Source: Candidatus Atribacteria bacterium (lineage in GTDB: Bacteria > Atribacterota > Atribacteria > Atribacterales > Atribacteraceae). From it: a stretch of DNA of 8,560 nt. Both the position numbers and the translations under genes were made by a program. Position 1 is the stretch's first letter; the number at the start of each line of letters is the position of its first letter. Below are positions 1 through 6,783 of this stretch, one piece after another. Location of the stretch: contig PWXL01000268.1 in the NCBI GenBank assembly GCA_003561145.1, forward strand, positions 1 to 8,560. Direction: 5' to 3'. Under the pieces are notes generated by a model. That model was not told the DNA's origin. It was given only the letters and a program-made list of their open reading frames with translations, and did not search any database.

Positions 1-732
1 CACCACGTCGAAACCCTCCCCATCGGTATAGTCTTTGTACTTTTCATCCAATTGTTCCGGCGTCAGAACACAATCGAAACCCATTTGTTCGGCCATATCA
101 TAACGTTTTCCCGGACGGGCGACACAACAAATTTTTTCTATTCCTTTTGCTTTCGCCGCGATGGCATGGAGCAACCCCAAAGGACCCATACCGATAACCA
201 CCATGGTTTTAATATCTTCAATCGGTACACGGTTTAAACTGTTTACGACACAGGAAAGGGGTTCACCCAGGGAAGCCAGTGCAGGATCAAGATCACCGAC
301 ATCCACCAGGTGATTTTGCCGGACCGCCTTGTAAGGTATGCGCACATAGGGGGCCATAGCTCCGGGATAATGGAAACCCATGGCTTCTGCCGCCCGGCAC
401 AAGTTGGTTTTCCCCGCCCGGCAATACACGCATTCCCCACAACCGATTGTCGTGGCCATGGTAACTCTTTGACCGACGGAATAATTCGTTTCAGAAGACC
501 CAACCTGCGCGATTATTCCACAAAATTCATGTCCCATAACCATCGGAGGTTTTATGCGGGGATTCCCCTTAAAAAAAGTTTTTACATCAGTCCCACAAAT
601 AGCACACGCTTCAACACGGACCAACACTTCACCCGGTTCGGTTATTGCAGCTGTTTCTACTTTTTCCACCCGGATATCACGTGGTGCGTAATACACAACA
701 GCATTGTCAGAAACAGGAGGATGACTGTTCAA
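1..732 (-). CDS. Zinc-dependent medium-chain alcohol/polyol dehydrogenase, partial (C-terminus beyond window)
   Basis: The first 244 residues of a zinc-type MDR (sorbitol/threonine dehydrogenase-like), which oxidises a secondary alcohol of a polyol or sugar. Catalytic-zinc candidates are C46 in CAICGTD, H68-E69 in GHEFCG, and E157 in the GEPLS segment. Four cysteines (98, 101, 104, 112) form the structural zinc site. The Rossmann motif GMGPLG is at 181-186. After strand 2 the usual NAD-selecting aspartate is replaced by VARPGKR (around 204-210), which suggests NADP(H). I place the start at a TTG (732-730) that overlaps the TGA of the upstream SDR in a TTGA arrangement. A GGGAGGG ribosome-binding site lies about 7 nt upstream, and the protein begins MNSHPPVSDNAVVYYAP, as expected for the family. 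Last visible gene of the operon. The family is certain; the substrate is unknown. Confidence 0.93.
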   Translation of the reverse strand, partial: MNSHPPVSDNAVVYYAPRDIRVEKVETAAITEPGEVLVRVEACAICGTDVKTFFKGNPRIKPPMVMGHEFCGIIAQVGSSETNYSVGQRVTMATTIGCGECVYCRAGKTNLCRAAEAMGFHYPGAMAPYVRIPYKAVRQNHLVDVGDLDPALASLGEPLSCVVNSLNRVPIEDIKTMVVIGMGPLGLLHAIAAKAKGIEKICCVARPGKRYDMAEQMGFDCVLTPEQLDEKYKDYTDGEGFDVV

Positions 733-1517
733 TGCATTTCCCTCCCCCCGGTAATGTTGAACGCCTGTCCTGTACAGTATTCTCCCTTTACAATAAGAAA
801 ATCGACAAAATCGACAATATCGTTTATCCTGGTCAATCTCCGTAAAGGGACCTTTTTCGTGAATTGTCGTATAACTTCTTCTTCAGAGAGGTTCAGGTTC
901 TGTATATAACTCCTGCTGACCTCAGACCATACTCCGGTGGCTTCGGTTATTCCCGGACACACACAATTCACCTTAATATTAAAAGAAGCCACTTCAAAGG
1001 CCACAGCCTGGGTTAAGGTGATGATCGCACCCTTGGCGGCAGAGTAAGGAACCATCAATGCGGACCCGGTCTTCCCGGACTTGGAGGAAAAGTTAATGAT
1101 TTTTCCATCCCCCTGTTTTTTCATACCATCAAGTACGCCCTGGATACAATACAGTGTCCCGTAAACATTGATAGCAAATATTCTACTGAGTATTTCCGGT
1201 GTAATTTCTTCTATCGGCCTCTGATCAACAAAACCCGCATTATTGACCAATGCATAGACAGGCCCGAAGGTGTCATGGATCTTTGAGAAACAATCCCATA
1301 CTTCCTGCTGTTTGGTGATATCAAGCACAAACCCCCTTACTTGAAATCCTTCTTTTTTCATTTCTTCCACCCTATCCAATACACCGGGATTGATATCAAG
1401 AAGTGCAACACCTGCTCCCTGCCGGGCACAACGTTTTGCAATCGCTAAGCCTATGCTGCCCGCGGCCCCGGTTACCACACAGGTTTTTCCGTTCAGTGCT
1501 TCACGTTGCGTATTCAC
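729..1517 (-). CDS. Short-chain dehydrogenase/reductase (SDR), 262 aa
   Basis: A classical SDR, probably an NAD-dependent oxidoreductase acting on a sugar or polyol hydroxyl. Visible motifs are TGAAGSIG (16-23) for cofactor binding, D41 at the end of strand 2 (favours NAD), NNAG (92-95), the tetrad Asn N117, and the catalytic residues S145, Y158 and K162 (YSAAK). CPG at about 189-191 and TGQAFNITGG near the C-terminus are also typical. Length is normal for the family. The start is a GTG with AAAGGAGG about 5 nt upstream. It lies 31 bp after the kinase gene, and its TGA overlaps the TTG start of the MDR gene by 4 nt, suggesting translational coupling. It is clearly different in sequence from the second SDR in this operon, so it is probably not a recent duplicate. 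Substrate unknown. Confidence 0.95.
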   Translation of the reverse strand: MNTQREALNGKTCVVTGAAGSIGLAIAKRCARQGAGVALLDINPGVLDRVEEMKKEGFQVRGFVLDITKQQEVWDCFSKIHDTFGPVYALVNNAGFVDQRPIEEITPEILSRIFAINVYGTLYCIQGVLDGMKKQGDGKIINFSSKSGKTGSALMVPYSAAKGAIITLTQAVAFEVASFNIKVNCVCPGITEATGVWSEVSRSYIQNLNLSEEEVIRQFTKKVPLRRLTRINDIVDFVDFLIVKGEYCTGQAFNITGGREMH

Positions 1518-1548
1518 AGTTTCCTCCTTTGTTCATACAAATACGGGA

Positions 1549-3021
1549 TTAATTCACATACTCTAAATACCGGGCATAGCGTTCCTGGTATTTCTTTCGC
1601 TCGTTTTCACGCGGGGTAAATTTTTTCTCTTTTTTCACCATAACCTTTACTGCTTCTTCTAAAGAGGAATACACTCCGGTTCCTAGAGCAGCACATAGAG
1701 CAACACCGAGAGCTCCGGCCTGGGTATTTTCAGTCACTTCAATAGATAAACCCGTGATATCGGCAAACATCTGGCACCAGGGCTCACTCCTTGCGGCTCC
1801 ACCACTCAGAACGGCGGAATTCCTCCTCAGGTGATTTTTCTGTAAAAGATCCAGATGCTGGCAATGGGCAAAAACCACACCTTCATAAAGAGACCTGACC
1901 ATGTCCCATACATTGTGCTCCGGGCGTAATCCAGTAAAACTGGCTCCGGTTTGCCTCGACAGATGAGAAGCATAGAGAAAAGGAAAAAACAACGGGCTGT
2001 GGTAATTCGTCTTTCGTCTTTGAACTTCCTCATTGATCCAGGCATACAGTTGATCACCGGCTTGTTGCAAGCCCAGCATGTTGTAAAAACTCCTCACGAA
2101 CCATTCGAGGTTTCCGGCAGAAGTAGCGCTTGATTCAACATAGGCATAGCTTCTTCCGTCTGCTCCCAGTGAACACTTGGTTGTGGTTCCGGCCTCCAGA
2201 AGATGATTTTCAAAGGCCGTGTTAATGTTCCAGGTACCTGCGATGATGCTGTAACAGTGCTCATCATACACCCCGCTTCCCAGTGCGCAGGAGATAACAT
2301 CAAATAATCCCGCCACCACCGGTATCCCTTCCGGCAGGCCTGTCGACCGTGAAGCCTGTGAAGTGATGGAACCTACAATATCCGTACTGGGTCGTAAAAA
2401 CGGCAAAGCCTGCTCGATGTCGACTATCCCGTACGTAGCCAGAATAAAATGATCGTATTCCCTGCTCTGGAGATTGATAAAACCGGAATTACTAGCATCG
2501 GTCAGCTCGGCACACGGCTCAGCAGTCAAAAGGTAGGTGATCCAGTTTTTTGCCGAAAAAACCCATTTGATACGTTCGTAAGATTTTTTTTCATTTTTCT
2601 TGAGCCATACCAGGTGAGGTATGGGTTGGCCCGCCCATGGATTATGGCGTGTTCGATCGGATGCGGAAACCCCCAGTTTATTCCAATCCACAAGGTAAGA
2701 GGCAGCCCGGTTATCCATCGATGTTATAGCCCTGCGTACCGGAACACCGTTGCGGTCCACCGGATAGGTTCCTGCTCCATGACCGGTCACCCCGATCCCC
2801 TTGATTTCCTTTCCAAGAGTACCTGCATTACGCAATAATTTTTTTATCGCTGTGCATACCTTTTCCCATTGAACGTACATATCGATCTCACTCACGTCAC
2901 CACTGCTTACAACCTCGGTTTTCTCCGCTGCCAAAGCAATTTCGGTTCCTAGACGGTCAAAGAGAACGACCTTGGTGTCCGTTAAACCGCAGTCAATCGC
3001 CAGAAAATATGTACCCTTCAT
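1549..3021 (-). CDS. FGGY-family carbohydrate kinase, 490 aa
   Basis: ATP-dependent kinase of the FGGY family (xylulokinase, L-xylulose kinase, erythritol kinase and relatives). The N-terminal phosphate-binding motif is AIDCGLTDTK (8-17, D10). A GVTGHGAGTYPVD segment at 77-89 resembles the substrate-loop region of L-xylulose and erythritol kinases. The catalytic Asp is probably D241 in VVAGLFD. AGTWNIN (261-267) and the C-terminal LSGGAARS (406-413) with TENTQAGALGVAL (430-442) form the second actin-like domain. The length of 490 aa is typical. Its ATG overlaps the TGA of the hydroxyacid dehydrogenase gene as ATGA, with GAGG 8 nt upstream, so the two are coupled. In the operon it is the only kinase, so it would make the phosphorylated sugar that the aldolase needs. 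Exact substrate cannot be assigned. Confidence 0.94.
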   Translation of the reverse strand: MKGTYFLAIDCGLTDTKVVLFDRLGTEIALAAEKTEVVSSGDVSEIDMYVQWEKVCTAIKKLLRNAGTLGKEIKGIGVTGHGAGTYPVDRNGVPVRRAITSMDNRAASYLVDWNKLGVSASDRTRHNPWAGQPIPHLVWLKKNEKKSYERIKWVFSAKNWITYLLTAEPCAELTDASNSGFINLQSREYDHFILATYGIVDIEQALPFLRPSTDIVGSITSQASRSTGLPEGIPVVAGLFDVISCALGSGVYDEHCYSIIAGTWNINTAFENHLLEAGTTTKCSLGADGRSYAYVESSATSAGNLEWFVRSFYNMLGLQQAGDQLYAWINEEVQRRKTNYHSPLFFPFLYASHLSRQTGASFTGLRPEHNVWDMVRSLYEGVVFAHCQHLDLLQKNHLRRNSAVLSGGAARSEPWCQMFADITGLSIEVTENTQAGALGVALCAALGTGVYSSLEEAVKVMVKKEKKFTPRENERKKYQERYARYLEYVN

Positions 3022-4085
3022 TGTGATGACCTCAACTGTGAGACAACTTCGTCAAAAGCCTCATCGTTTACCATATAACGAGACTTCTCTCCCTCCCAGA
3101 TTTTTATCATCTCCGCCGCCAATTTCCTCGGCGAATTATAAAAAGCGTCATTGGACCCTCCTGCCATGTGGGGAGTGAGTGTGACATTCTCAAGAGTAAC
3201 CAAAGGGTAGTTTCTCCCCGGAGGTTCTTTATCAAACACATCAAGGGCCGCTCCGGCAATGGTATTGTTGCGAAGCGCCTCAAAAAGGGCTTCTTCATCT
3301 ACCAACGCAGAGCGGGAGGTATTGATAAAATAAGCCGTGGGCTTCATTCTCGTAAAAAATGCCTTCCCAATCATTTTTTTTGAATCTTCTGTCAAGCGTG
3401 CATGTACGGTCACGATGTCGGAATTTTCCGCAAGTTCTTCTAAATCCACCATTTGGACATCCTGTAAAGGCTCTTTCAAATAGGGATCATGCCCAAGAAG
3501 GATTACCTCGAACCCTTTTAATCTCTGGACAACTTTCCTGCCGATTTCGCCCAAACCGATAATCCCGATGGTCTTCCCCGGAATATCAGGTATTGTGCCC
3601 GAATTGGGATATACCCGTATCCATTCCCCCTGCTTGAGCCCATGATGGCCCCGCGCTATGTTTCTGCATTCACTTATCATCATCCCTATGGTAAAATCCG
3701 CTACCGCATCGGCATTTCTCCCCGGCGTGTTGTACAAAACGATCCCCTGTTGTTTTGCATGGGCTACATTCACATTCTCCAATCCAGCCCGGAGTGTCCC
3801 TATTATTTTCAAATCAGGGCAGTGGTCGATCAGTTTTCGAGTGATCGGGCAAAATTGGGTGATAACGATGGTCGCATCTTTCGCGGCCTCAAAGACATAA
3901 TCGGGTGGCTCGAAAGCATCGCTCCCACTCTGCTCAACCAGGGAATTGAGATGTTGCAGTTCTTGAAAACCACTGAGTCTCCAGTCTTCTGTTTCAACTG
4001 AAACACCTCTTTCTTCGAATAAGACGAAGCCTTCGCGAATATACTTGTGAGGAATGAACAAGTCTCCTATTCCGTAGAGCTTCAT
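3018..4085 (-). CDS. D-2-hydroxyacid dehydrogenase (phosphoglycerate/glyoxylate reductase-like), 355 aa
   Basis: NAD-dependent D-isomer-specific 2-hydroxyacid dehydrogenase, interconverting a 2-oxoacid and a D-2-hydroxyacid. The catalytic triad is visible as R258 (NTSR), E287 (DVFDKEP) and H306 (TPHMAGG). The nucleotide-binding loop is GLGEIG (177-182), and D200 at the end of the next strand indicates NAD rather than NADP. NADAVADFTIGMM (124-136) is the conserved hinge segment. The N-terminal ~100 residues are more divergent and should form the substrate domain. There is no C-terminal ACT domain, so it is not a regulated serine-pathway SerA. It follows the upstream SDR by 18 bp and overlaps the kinase start by 4 nt. 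A 2-oxoacid or sugar-acid intermediate (glyoxylate, hydroxypyruvate or a keto-aldonate) is implied but not identified. Confidence 0.93.
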   Translation of the reverse strand: MKLYGIGDLFIPHKYIREGFVLFEERGVSVETEDWRLSGFQELQHLNSLVEQSGSDAFEPPDYVFEAAKDATIVITQFCPITRKLIDHCPDLKIIGTLRAGLENVNVAHAKQQGIVLYNTPGRNADAVADFTIGMMISECRNIARGHHGLKQGEWIRVYPNSGTIPDIPGKTIGIIGLGEIGRKVVQRLKGFEVILLGHDPYLKEPLQDVQMVDLEELAENSDIVTVHARLTEDSKKMIGKAFFTRMKPTAYFINTSRSALVDEEALFEALRNNTIAGAALDVFDKEPPGRNYPLVTLENVTLTPHMAGGSNDAFYNSPRKLAAEMIKIWEGEKSRYMVNDEAFDEVVSQLRSSQ

Positions 4086-4103
4086 TGTCTCTTCCCTCTC
4101 TTC

Positions 4104-4859
4104 TCAGCGGCTGATCATGCCACCGGTGGCGTCAAAGGTAGCCCCGGTGTAATAATTCGCACAATCTGAAACCAGGAATACGGCCAAAGAGGCGATTTCA
4201 TCAGGCTTCGCGATGCGGCCGATCTGGATACGTTTTTCATATTCTGCCCGGGCACGATTTAAAGCTTCCCGTGACATGGGAGTCTCCACCATGCCCAAAG
4301 CTAATGCATTTACAGTAATGCCCTGGCGGGCTACCTCGCGGGAAAGCGAAATAGTGAAGGTCACCACGCCCGCCTTCGCTGCCGCATAATGGGCATGGCC
4401 GGTCGTCGAACCATTGAAAGCGGCTTGAGAGGTTATGTTGAGTATTTTCCCTTTTCCCTGTCGACCGATAATTTTCTGCACAAACCGTTGGGAGGTTAAA
4501 AATACCGCTGTCAGGTTGATGTCAACGGTCTTTTTCCATTCTTCATATGGAATGTCAACCACCATATTCGTCGGCCAGTATCCGGCGTTGTTCACAAGAA
4601 TATCGAGCGGTCCCAGAAGCTCTTCTGCGGTGTCGATCAACTCACGAGCCTCGCTTCCAACGGTAAGATCGGTCTTAACGGGATACGCCTGTACTCCATT
4701 TTCCCTGCAGCGCTTCGCGACCTTTTGAGCTTCAGGTTCCTTAATATCAGCGATAATGACGTTTACCCCTTCTGATGAGAGAAAATAGGCTAATGTTTCT
4801 CCAAACCCACCGGCGCTGCCGGTAACAATCGCGTTTTTACCCTTTAAGCGCAAATCCAT
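4104..4859 (-). CDS. Short-chain dehydrogenase/reductase (SDR), 251 aa
   Basis: A second classical SDR in the operon, of the FabG/glucose-dehydrogenase-like type. TGSAGGFG (13-20) is the cofactor loop, D38 points to NAD, NNAG is at 90-93, N115 is the tetrad Asn, and S144, Y158 and K162 (YAAAK) are catalytic. The loop between the Ser and Tyr is one residue longer than in FabG. ALGMVETPM (187-195) replaces the usual PG with LG. The C-terminus TGATFDATGG is typical. The ATG is the expected family start (MDLRLKGKNAIVTG), but the nearest GGAGG is about 13 nt upstream, which is longer than usual. It lies 30 bp after the mutarotase gene and 18 bp before the hydroxyacid dehydrogenase gene. It could oxidise the sugar presented by the mutarotase; the substrate is not known. 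Confidence 0.95.
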   Translation of the reverse strand: MDLRLKGKNAIVTGSAGGFGETLAYFLSSEGVNVIIADIKEPEAQKVAKRCRENGVQAYPVKTDLTVGSEARELIDTAEELLGPLDILVNNAGYWPTNMVVDIPYEEWKKTVDINLTAVFLTSQRFVQKIIGRQGKGKILNITSQAAFNGSTTGHAHYAAAKAGVVTFTISLSREVARQGITVNALALGMVETPMSREALNRARAEYEKRIQIGRIAKPDEIASLAVFLVSDCANYYTGATFDATGGMISR

Positions 4860-4889
4860 GAGTTTTCGTATTCCTCCTCTCCTCTTCCA

Positions 4890-5765
4890 CTAATGATGAA
4901 TCTCTATGCGGTACCCAGAAGACCAGGATAATCCCGCGTCAAGAGGAATAATACCTTCTTTTTCCACCAGGTTTCCGCTGGCATTGCTCCAATCCGGAAT
5001 TCCATGCCATGGTTCTATACAGACAAAGGGCGCACCGTCCGGTTTGGACCAGAGAGCAAAATAGGGAACACCGTCCGTCACTACCTTAATCGCCCGATTG
5101 TTCAGGCTGTTTCTGAGCGAAAATTCTCTGGAATTCGGATTCATAAATATGAGCGGTCCGCTATCAAAGGTATTGCGGGAAAGTGAGAGTATTCTTCTGG
5201 AGTGAGATGCCTGATCGGATTTTCCTGCCACCAAAAGACCATCTTTAAAATAAAAACGCTCCATGTCTTCTTCCCGTTCCCACAGAATATAATGATTCTC
5301 AAATGCTCCTCCTGCGAAGGGGAGATTAAAAGCAGGATGTGATCCAAGAGAAAAATACATGGTTGAGCTCCCGGTATTCATTACCGAATAAGATATAGTA
5401 ACTCCTCCTCGTTCCAATATATACCTGACTGAAAAAATGAATTCGAATGGGTAGTTTTTCAACGTTTCATCGCTGGAAGAAAAAAACAGGGTAACTTCAT
5501 CATCATCACGCTCTTGAATAAGGAAATCACTTTTTCGGGCGAAACCGTGAGCCGGTAAGGAATATGTCTGGCCCGCATAGTGATATGATTCATTCAGCAA
5601 CCCACCGATGACAGGAAAGAGAATAGGTGCGGTTCCTTTCCACCATGAAGGGTCTGCCTGCCAAAGATATTCGGTTCCGGTTTTTTTCTCAAATAGGCTG
5701 GTGATCTCACCCCCGGTAAGACTCACTGCGGCATGAAACCACTCATTTTCCATAATCAGACCCAT
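4890..5765 (-). CDS. Aldose 1-epimerase (mutarotase) family protein, LacX-like, 291 aa
   Basis: A GalM-superfamily beta-sandwich protein, expected to interconvert the alpha and beta anomers of a free sugar. Visible motifs are EYLWQADPSWWKGTAPILFP (32-51), HGFAR (H73), GSHPAFNLP (H143) and CIEPWHGIPD (E251). These supply the two histidines and the general-base glutamate expected at the active site. The pattern is closer to the LacX-type subgroup than to classical GalM. I keep the first ATG (5765) because AAGGTG lies about 10 nt upstream, while the internal ATG four codons later has no ribosome-binding site. It is the second gene of the operon, 71 bp after the aldolase. A deoxyribose-specific mutarotase (DeoM) is known in Salmonella, so pairing a mutarotase with a DeoC-type aldolase has a precedent, although the kinase here is of another family. 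Confidence 0.92.
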   Translation of the reverse strand: MGLIMENEWFHAAVSLTGGEITSLFEKKTGTEYLWQADPSWWKGTAPILFPVIGGLLNESYHYAGQTYSLPAHGFARKSDFLIQERDDDEVTLFFSSSDETLKNYPFEFIFSVRYILERGGVTISYSVMNTGSSTMYFSLGSHPAFNLPFAGGAFENHYILWEREEDMERFYFKDGLLVAGKSDQASHSRRILSLSRNTFDSGPLIFMNPNSREFSLRNSLNNRAIKVVTDGVPYFALWSKPDGAPFVCIEPWHGIPDWSNASGNLVEKEGIIPLDAGLSWSSGYRIEIHH

Positions 5766-5836
5766 AACAACACTACACCTTTCTCATCTGTCACCCTTTG
5801 TGTTGCAATGTTGCGCAAATTAACAATTTCTCGATC

Positions 5837-6523
5837 TCAATAACTGCTCGAGCCATCTTGGCCACTGACGATTGCCACACTGGAGACAGCTCCAATCCTT
5901 GTTGCTCCCGCGCCGATCAGGGAAACTGCTTTTTCATAGGACCGTACACCACCACTGGCTTTAACTCCCAGATCCTTCCCGACCGTTCTTCTCATCAACG
6001 CTATATCTTCTACCGTCGCTCCACCCCCGGCAAAACCGGTACAGGTTTTTACGAAGTCCGCACCGGTCTTTTTGGCAATTTCACAGGCCATGATTTTCTG
6101 ATCCTGGGTCAAAAGGGCGGTTTCGATGATCACTTTCAAGACTGTATTCGCCCGGGTTGCCCGGCGTACTGCCCGGATATCCTCTTCCACTGTCCTATAA
6201 TCTCCCGATTTCAGGAAACCGATGTTGATAACCATATCGAGTTCCGAAGCACCTTCTGATATTGCCTCCCGTGCTTCAAACGCCTTAGCGCGGCTTGTCA
6301 TCGCTCCCAAGGGAAAACCGATAACCGAACACACTTTTACCCGTGTTCCTTGAAGTCGGTGGGCTACATAACCCACCCGGCAGGAATTCACGCATACAGA
6401 ATAAAAACCGTAGGTGAGCGCCTCCGCACAGAGCTTGTCAAAAGCATCCGTTTGTGCTTCAGGCCGAAGCATAGTGTGATCGATAAAGGAAGCCATTTCC
6501 TTTGGATTGAGCGGATTAAACAT
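5837..6523 (-). CDS. deoC: Deoxyribose-phosphate aldolase (DERA), 228 aa
   Basis: Class I aldolase. The family reaction splits 2-deoxy-D-ribose 5-phosphate into glyceraldehyde 3-phosphate and acetaldehyde. The Schiff-base lysine is K159 in FVKTCTGF. The proton-relay residues are D96 (ELDMVINIG) and K188 (VKASGGVR). VIGFPLGA at 68-75 is conserved. The protein ends in GSSSY, so it keeps the C-terminal tyrosine that helps catalysis in E. coli DeoC. The frame stays open upstream to a GTG at 6544, but I choose the ATG at 6523 because AGGGGAAG lies just upstream and the GTG lacks a ribosome-binding site. It is the promoter-proximal gene of the operon. No deoA, deoB, deoD or nucleoside genes are nearby, so the true substrate may be a sugar phosphate made by the local FGGY kinase rather than nucleoside-derived deoxyribose 5-phosphate. 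Confidence 0.95.
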   Translation of the reverse strand: MFNPLNPKEMASFIDHTMLRPEAQTDAFDKLCAEALTYGFYSVCVNSCRVGYVAHRLQGTRVKVCSVIGFPLGAMTSRAKAFEAREAISEGASELDMVINIGFLKSGDYRTVEEDIRAVRRATRANTVLKVIIETALLTQDQKIMACEIAKKTGADFVKTCTGFAGGGATVEDIALMRRTVGKDLGVKASGGVRSYEKAVSLIGAGATRIGAVSSVAIVSGQDGSSSY

Positions 6524-6570
6524 GGAATACTTCCCCTTTCTCACTGATTTTGGATTATAAATGATTTACT

Positions 6571-6590
6571 GTTCTATAAAATTTTAGAAC
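6571..6590. promoter_or_regulatory. Putative operator palindrome in the operon leader
   Basis: GTTCTATAAAATTTTAGAAC is a 20-bp inverted repeat with perfect 6-bp outer arms (GTTCTA/TAGAAC) and two more matched inner pairs out of four. It lies about 14-33 bp downstream of the predicted start site of the aldolase operon, a usual place for a repressor to block transcription. A second, shorter symmetrical element (AGAACATGTTTT, 6586-6597) overlaps its edge. The binding protein is not encoded in the window. An AT-rich region produces chance palindromes, but the GC-capped arms make this one less likely to be random. Confidence 0.45.
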
Positions 6591-6610
6591 ATGTTTTGTT
6601 ACTTTTTATA

Positions 6611-6639
6611 ATTTTCACATTTGCTATATACTTTGTCAA
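6611..6639 (-). promoter_or_regulatory. Sigma70-type promoter of the aldolase operon
   Basis: On the minus strand, a perfect -35 TTGACA (6639-6634) is followed by a 17-bp spacer and the -10 hexamer GAAAAT (6616-6611). The -10 is preceded by TGT, which makes it an extended -10. The predicted start site is near 6604. That gives a leader of about 80 nt before the deoC ATG. It is the best promoter match in the intergenic region; the -10 agrees at four of six positions. Confidence 0.6.
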
Positions 6640-6680
6640 TTATTCTTATTTATATCGAAATATATTTTAATATCCAAAAA

Positions 6681-6711
6681 TTAAATTTATATATCTTTTT
6701 TACAGTATACT
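6681..6711 (+). promoter_or_regulatory. Weak candidate promoter of the cupin/reductase pair
   Basis: TATACT (6706-6711) is a five-of-six match to the -10 consensus on the plus strand. The best -35 (TTAAAT, 6681-6686) is 19 bp away and weak. An alternative lies at 6711-6739 (TTTACG, 17-bp spacer, TTTAAT). A promoter is expected somewhere here because the downstream genes have no other upstream source, but the exact site is uncertain. Confidence 0.25.
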
Positions 6712-6783
6712 TTACGAATGATCAGTTTCTTGTTTTAATATTATTGTTCAAGGAGTTACATATAAAACTTGAGGAGATGCATT

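Larger units (their letters stand above)
6524..6783. other. AT-rich divergent intergenic region
   Basis: This 260-bp stretch separates the divergent aldolase operon and the cupin/reductase pair. It is much richer in A and T than the flanking genes. It holds the minus-strand promoter and palindrome listed separately and a weak plus-strand promoter candidate. Two purine-rich stretches precede the cupin gene: AAGGAG near 6750 and GAGGAG at 6771-6776. I see no RNA gene. Short open frames crossing it have low-complexity composition and no support. Confidence 0.8.

Noticed and set aside
310..909. A 199-codon plus-strand open frame
   Set aside because: It lies opposite the MDR and first SDR genes, which have clear catalytic motifs on the minus strand. 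Its translation has no recognisable domain, so it is an antisense shadow.
5766..5836. Possible regulatory element between the aldolase and mutarotase genes (short TTGCGCAA palindrome)
   Set aside because: The 8-bp symmetry is too short, no convincing hairpin or promoter is seen, and the gap is compatible with simple co-transcription.
5837..6544. GTG at 6544 as the aldolase start
   Set aside because: No ribosome-binding site precedes it, while the ATG at 6523 has AGGGGAAG upstream and gives a normal DERA N-terminus.
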